Assembly: GCA_947175845.1 (NCBI GenBank)
Contig: CAMWOK010000117.1
Coordinates: forward strand, 1-8,177
Origin: an uncultured Lachnospiraceae bacterium
GTDB taxonomy: Bacteria > Bacillota > Clostridia > Lachnospirales > Lachnospiraceae
Direction: 5' to 3'
DNA: 8,177 nucleotides
In this document: positions 6,592-8,177 of the stretch, piece after piece
Numbering within the stretch: the first letter of the stretch is position 1
Layout: each line of letters opens with the position of its first letter
Position numbers and translations under genes: made by a program
Notes under the pieces: model-generated
The model's input: the letters and a program-made list of their open reading frames with translations, nothing else
The model's database searches: none
What the model was told of the DNA's origin: nothing

Positions 6592-7812
6592 CTATATATT
6601 TGCCCTTACCTGCTTTGGCTGATAGCCCTTTTCCTCCAGCGCCCTGATAATCTGGTTCTTGTGCTCAGTGCCGAACGTCTCGAGCGTGATGCGCAGCTCC
6701 ACTGCCGCGTTCCTGTTGATGGAGACAAACTGGTTGTGCTCGAGTTTGATGACGTTGCCGTGCAGCGCGGCAATCACCTCGGACACCTTGGTCAGCTCGC
6801 CCGGCTTGTCGGGCAGCAGCACTGACACCGTAAAAATGCGGTCCCTGAAAATCAGTCCCTGCTGCACCACGGAGGACATGGTTATAATGTCCATGTTCCC
6901 GCCGCTCAGGATGGATACAATTCTCTTATTTTTCACGTCGAGGTGGCGCAGCGCTGCCACGGTCAGAAGACCGGAATTTTCGACAATCATCTTGTGGTTC
7001 TCGACGATATCGAGAAAGGAGACGACAAGCTCCTCGTCAGGCACCGTCACTATCTCATCTATATTGTCCCTGATATACGGAAAAATATTCTTTCCCGGCG
7101 TCTTGACTGCCGTGCCGTCCGCGATTGTGTTCACGCCCGGAAGCGTGACGACTTCCCCCGCCCGCAGCGACTCCTCCATGCAGTTTGCGCCAGCTGGCTC
7201 GACGCCGATCACCCTGATTTTGGGATTCAGCAGCTTTGCAAGCGTCGACACGCCGGTGGCAAGACCGCCGCCGCCAATCGGAACCAGGATGATGTCCACC
7301 AGCGGCAGCTCCTTGAAGATTTCCATGGCGATCGTTCCCTGCCCGGTCGCGACGGTCAGGTCGTCAAACGGATGGATGAACGTGTATCCGTTTTCGTCCG
7401 CAAGCTGATATGCATATTCGCACGCCTCGTCGTAGACATCCCCTTTCAGGATCACCTCCGCGCCGTATCCCTTGGTGCGGTTCACCTTCATCAGCGGCGT
7501 GGAGGTCGGCATCACAATCACTGCCTTCACGCCGTACTTTTTTGCCGCGTACGCAACGCCCTGCGCGTGGTTGCCCGCGGACGCGGTAATCAGCCCTTTC
7601 TCGCGCTCCTGTGGCGAAAGGGTACTGATCTTATAGTATGCGCCCCGGAGCTTATATGCGCCGGTGAGCTGCATATTTTCCGGTTTTAGGTAGACCTTGC
7701 AGCCCGTCTGCAGACTCAGATATTCGCTGTAGATCAGTTTCGTCTCCGACGTGACTTTTTTGACAATCTCCGATGCCTCCTCAAAATTTTCCAGTGTAAG
7801 CATATCCGACAT
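6592..7812 (-). CDS. ilvA: threonine ammonia-lyase (threonine dehydratase), single C-terminal ACT domain, 406 aa
   Basis: This is a pyridoxal-phosphate enzyme converting L-threonine to 2-oxobutanoate and ammonia in the cytoplasm, for isoleucine synthesis or threonine breakdown. The fold-type II catalytic domain spans about 5-320. It contains GAYKLRGA with the cofactor lysine Lys54, SAGNHAQG (78-85), the phosphate-binding GGGGL (180-184), ENSG (278-281) and LSGGN with Ser303 near the pyridine nitrogen. An ACT regulatory domain (about 327-400, LPDKPGELTKV at its start) follows. The length fits the roughly 400-residue one-ACT class, longer than plain TdcB (about 330) and shorter than E. coli IlvA (about 514). 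The ACT domain suggests allosteric control, but the ligand cannot be read from sequence. The start at 7812 is supported by GGGAGGGG (7820-7827), 7 bases upstream; the ATG at 7803 is too far from it. It begins 30 bases after the preceding acidic-protein gene, so the two are probably co-transcribed. The stop is TAG. Confidence 0.95.
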   Translation of the reverse strand: MSDMLTLENFEEASEIVKKVTSETKLIYSEYLSLQTGCKVYLKPENMQLTGAYKLRGAYYKISTLSPQEREKGLITASAGNHAQGVAYAAKKYGVKAVIVMPTSTPLMKVNRTKGYGAEVILKGDVYDEACEYAYQLADENGYTFIHPFDDLTVATGQGTIAMEIFKELPLVDIILVPIGGGGLATGVSTLAKLLNPKIRVIGVEPAGANCMEESLRAGEVVTLPGVNTIADGTAVKTPGKNIFPYIRDNIDEIVTVPDEELVVSFLDIVENHKMIVENSGLLTVAALRHLDVKNKRIVSILSGGNMDIITMSSVVQQGLIFRDRIFTVSVLLPDKPGELTKVSEVIAALHGNVIKLEHNQFVSINRNAAVELRITLETFGTEHKNQIIRALEEKGYQPKQVRANI

Positions 7813-7842
7813 GTGTGTTCCCCTCCCTGTGATTCCCTGTTA

Positions 7843-8177
7843 TTACCAGAAAAACCATTTCTTTTTCCTGGGTTTCTCTGTGTTGTCCTCGCTGGACGCC
7901 TCCGCATCTTCCTCATTTGAAATTTCTTCGTTCTGACTCGCGGCATCTGAAACTTCTCTGTACTGATTATCTGCATTTGCTTCGTCTGTATTCCGATTAT
8001 CTGCATTCCGATTTCCGCTGTCCATATCTTGATTACTCAAAGTTCCTTCGCTTGCACTTCCTCCACACAGCGTTTCTTTCCGCGTCACTTCGTTCTCAGA
8101 GGATTCGCCAGCAAAAGTTCCACTATCAGAGATTTCCTGTTCAGAATTTCCCTGATCTGAACGTTCCTGATCTGAAC
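7843..8177 (-). CDS. C-terminal end of an acidic, repeat-rich low-complexity protein (5' part outside window)
   Basis: The frame is open from the window edge to TAA at 7843, giving about 110 visible residues. A shorter reading from a GTG at 8088 is possible, but the frame, its composition and its repeats continue upstream, so the gene very likely starts outside. The visible part is hydrophilic, rich in Ser, Glu, Asp, Asn and Gln, with no hydrophobic helix. It shows a five-residue periodicity (SDQER, SDQGN, SEQEI, SDSGT; later NRNAD, NRNTD, EANAD) and ends in KPRKKKWFFW, an abrupt switch to basic then aromatic residues. Such a region is probably disordered. The tail could be a membrane-surface or partner-binding anchor, but this is a guess. 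The family cannot be identified from this end. It lies 30 bases before the threonine dehydratase gene. Confidence 0.65.
   Translation of the reverse strand, partial: SDQERSDQGNSEQEISDSGTFAGESSENEVTRKETLCGGSASEGTLSNQDMDSGNRNADNRNTDEANADNQYREVSDAASQNEEISNEEDAEASSEDNTEKPRKKKWFFW
7985..8014. repeat. two tandem 15-base units inside the acidic-protein gene
   Basis: Units 7985-7999 and 8000-8014 agree at 13 of 15 positions and encode NRNTD and NRNAD on the minus strand. A 13-base stretch (GATTATCTGCATT) also recurs exactly 30 bases apart at 7965-7977 and 7995-8007, keeping frame. Confidence 0.7.
8116..8175. repeat. four degenerate 15-base tandem units at the window edge
   Basis: Four consecutive 15-base units fit the forward pattern NNN-TTC-CTG-ATC-TGA with growing divergence: 8161-8175, 8146-8160, 8131-8145 and 8116-8130. 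They encode SDQER, SDQGN, SEQEI and SDSGT on the minus strand. The partial codon at 8176-8177 repeats the same phase, so the array probably continues beyond the window. Confidence 0.7.

Noticed and set aside
6659..7689. Two long plus-strand frames (6659-7408 and 6943-7689)
   Set aside because: They lie opposite the threonine dehydratase gene, have no recognisable domain and are explained by the high GC of the coding strand.

Overview
The window looks like chromosomal DNA of a Clostridia-type Firmicute, probably near Lachnospiraceae. The reasons are strong GGAGG-type ribosome binding sites, a YitT-family membrane protein, a one-ACT-domain threonine dehydratase, and cell-surface polymer genes in the style of that group. 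This placement is inference from gene content; there is no rRNA or marker gene. All genes lie on the minus strand, so the window is read from high to low coordinates. No gene-free stretch exceeds about 130 bases, and I saw no tRNA, rRNA, CRISPR array or insertion sequence.

Right part (8177 to about 5569, locally 50-60% GC). First comes the C-terminal end of an acidic, low-complexity protein built on degenerate 15-base repeats and ending in a basic-aromatic tail. Thirty bases later starts threonine ammonia-lyase (ilvA type), then a 20-bp near-perfect inverted repeat and a terminator-like hairpin, then a YitT-family membrane protein.

Middle (about 5520 to 1970, visibly AT-richer, locally 30-43% GC). 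This holds an acyltransferase-3 family membrane protein, a large polytopic membrane enzyme of the alkaline phosphatase/sulfatase/LTA-synthase superfamily, and a small secreted or single-span protein of 81 residues. The large enzyme's frame, starting at a well-placed ATG with a good ribosome binding site, is broken by an in-frame TAG at codon 33. A TTG-initiated 667-residue reading is therefore only the part after the stop. A clear sigma-A-like promoter lies between it and the 81-residue gene.

Left part (1943 to 1). An unbroken 647-codon frame encodes a YidC/Oxa1 insertase domain fused to a CDP-glycerol:polyol-phosphate glycerophosphotransferase domain. It runs to the window edge, where the next codon begins TA and may be the stop.

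Together, the middle and left genes look like a surface glycopolymer (teichoic-acid-like) making or decorating module. It would comprise cytoplasmic polyol-phosphate transfer tethered to a membrane insertase fold, an extracytoplasmic phospho-transfer enzyme (possibly inactivated by the amber codon), O-acylation, and a small protein shaped like a classical YidC substrate. The most notable items are the YidC-glycerophosphotransferase fusion, the small protein next to it, and the amber interruption.
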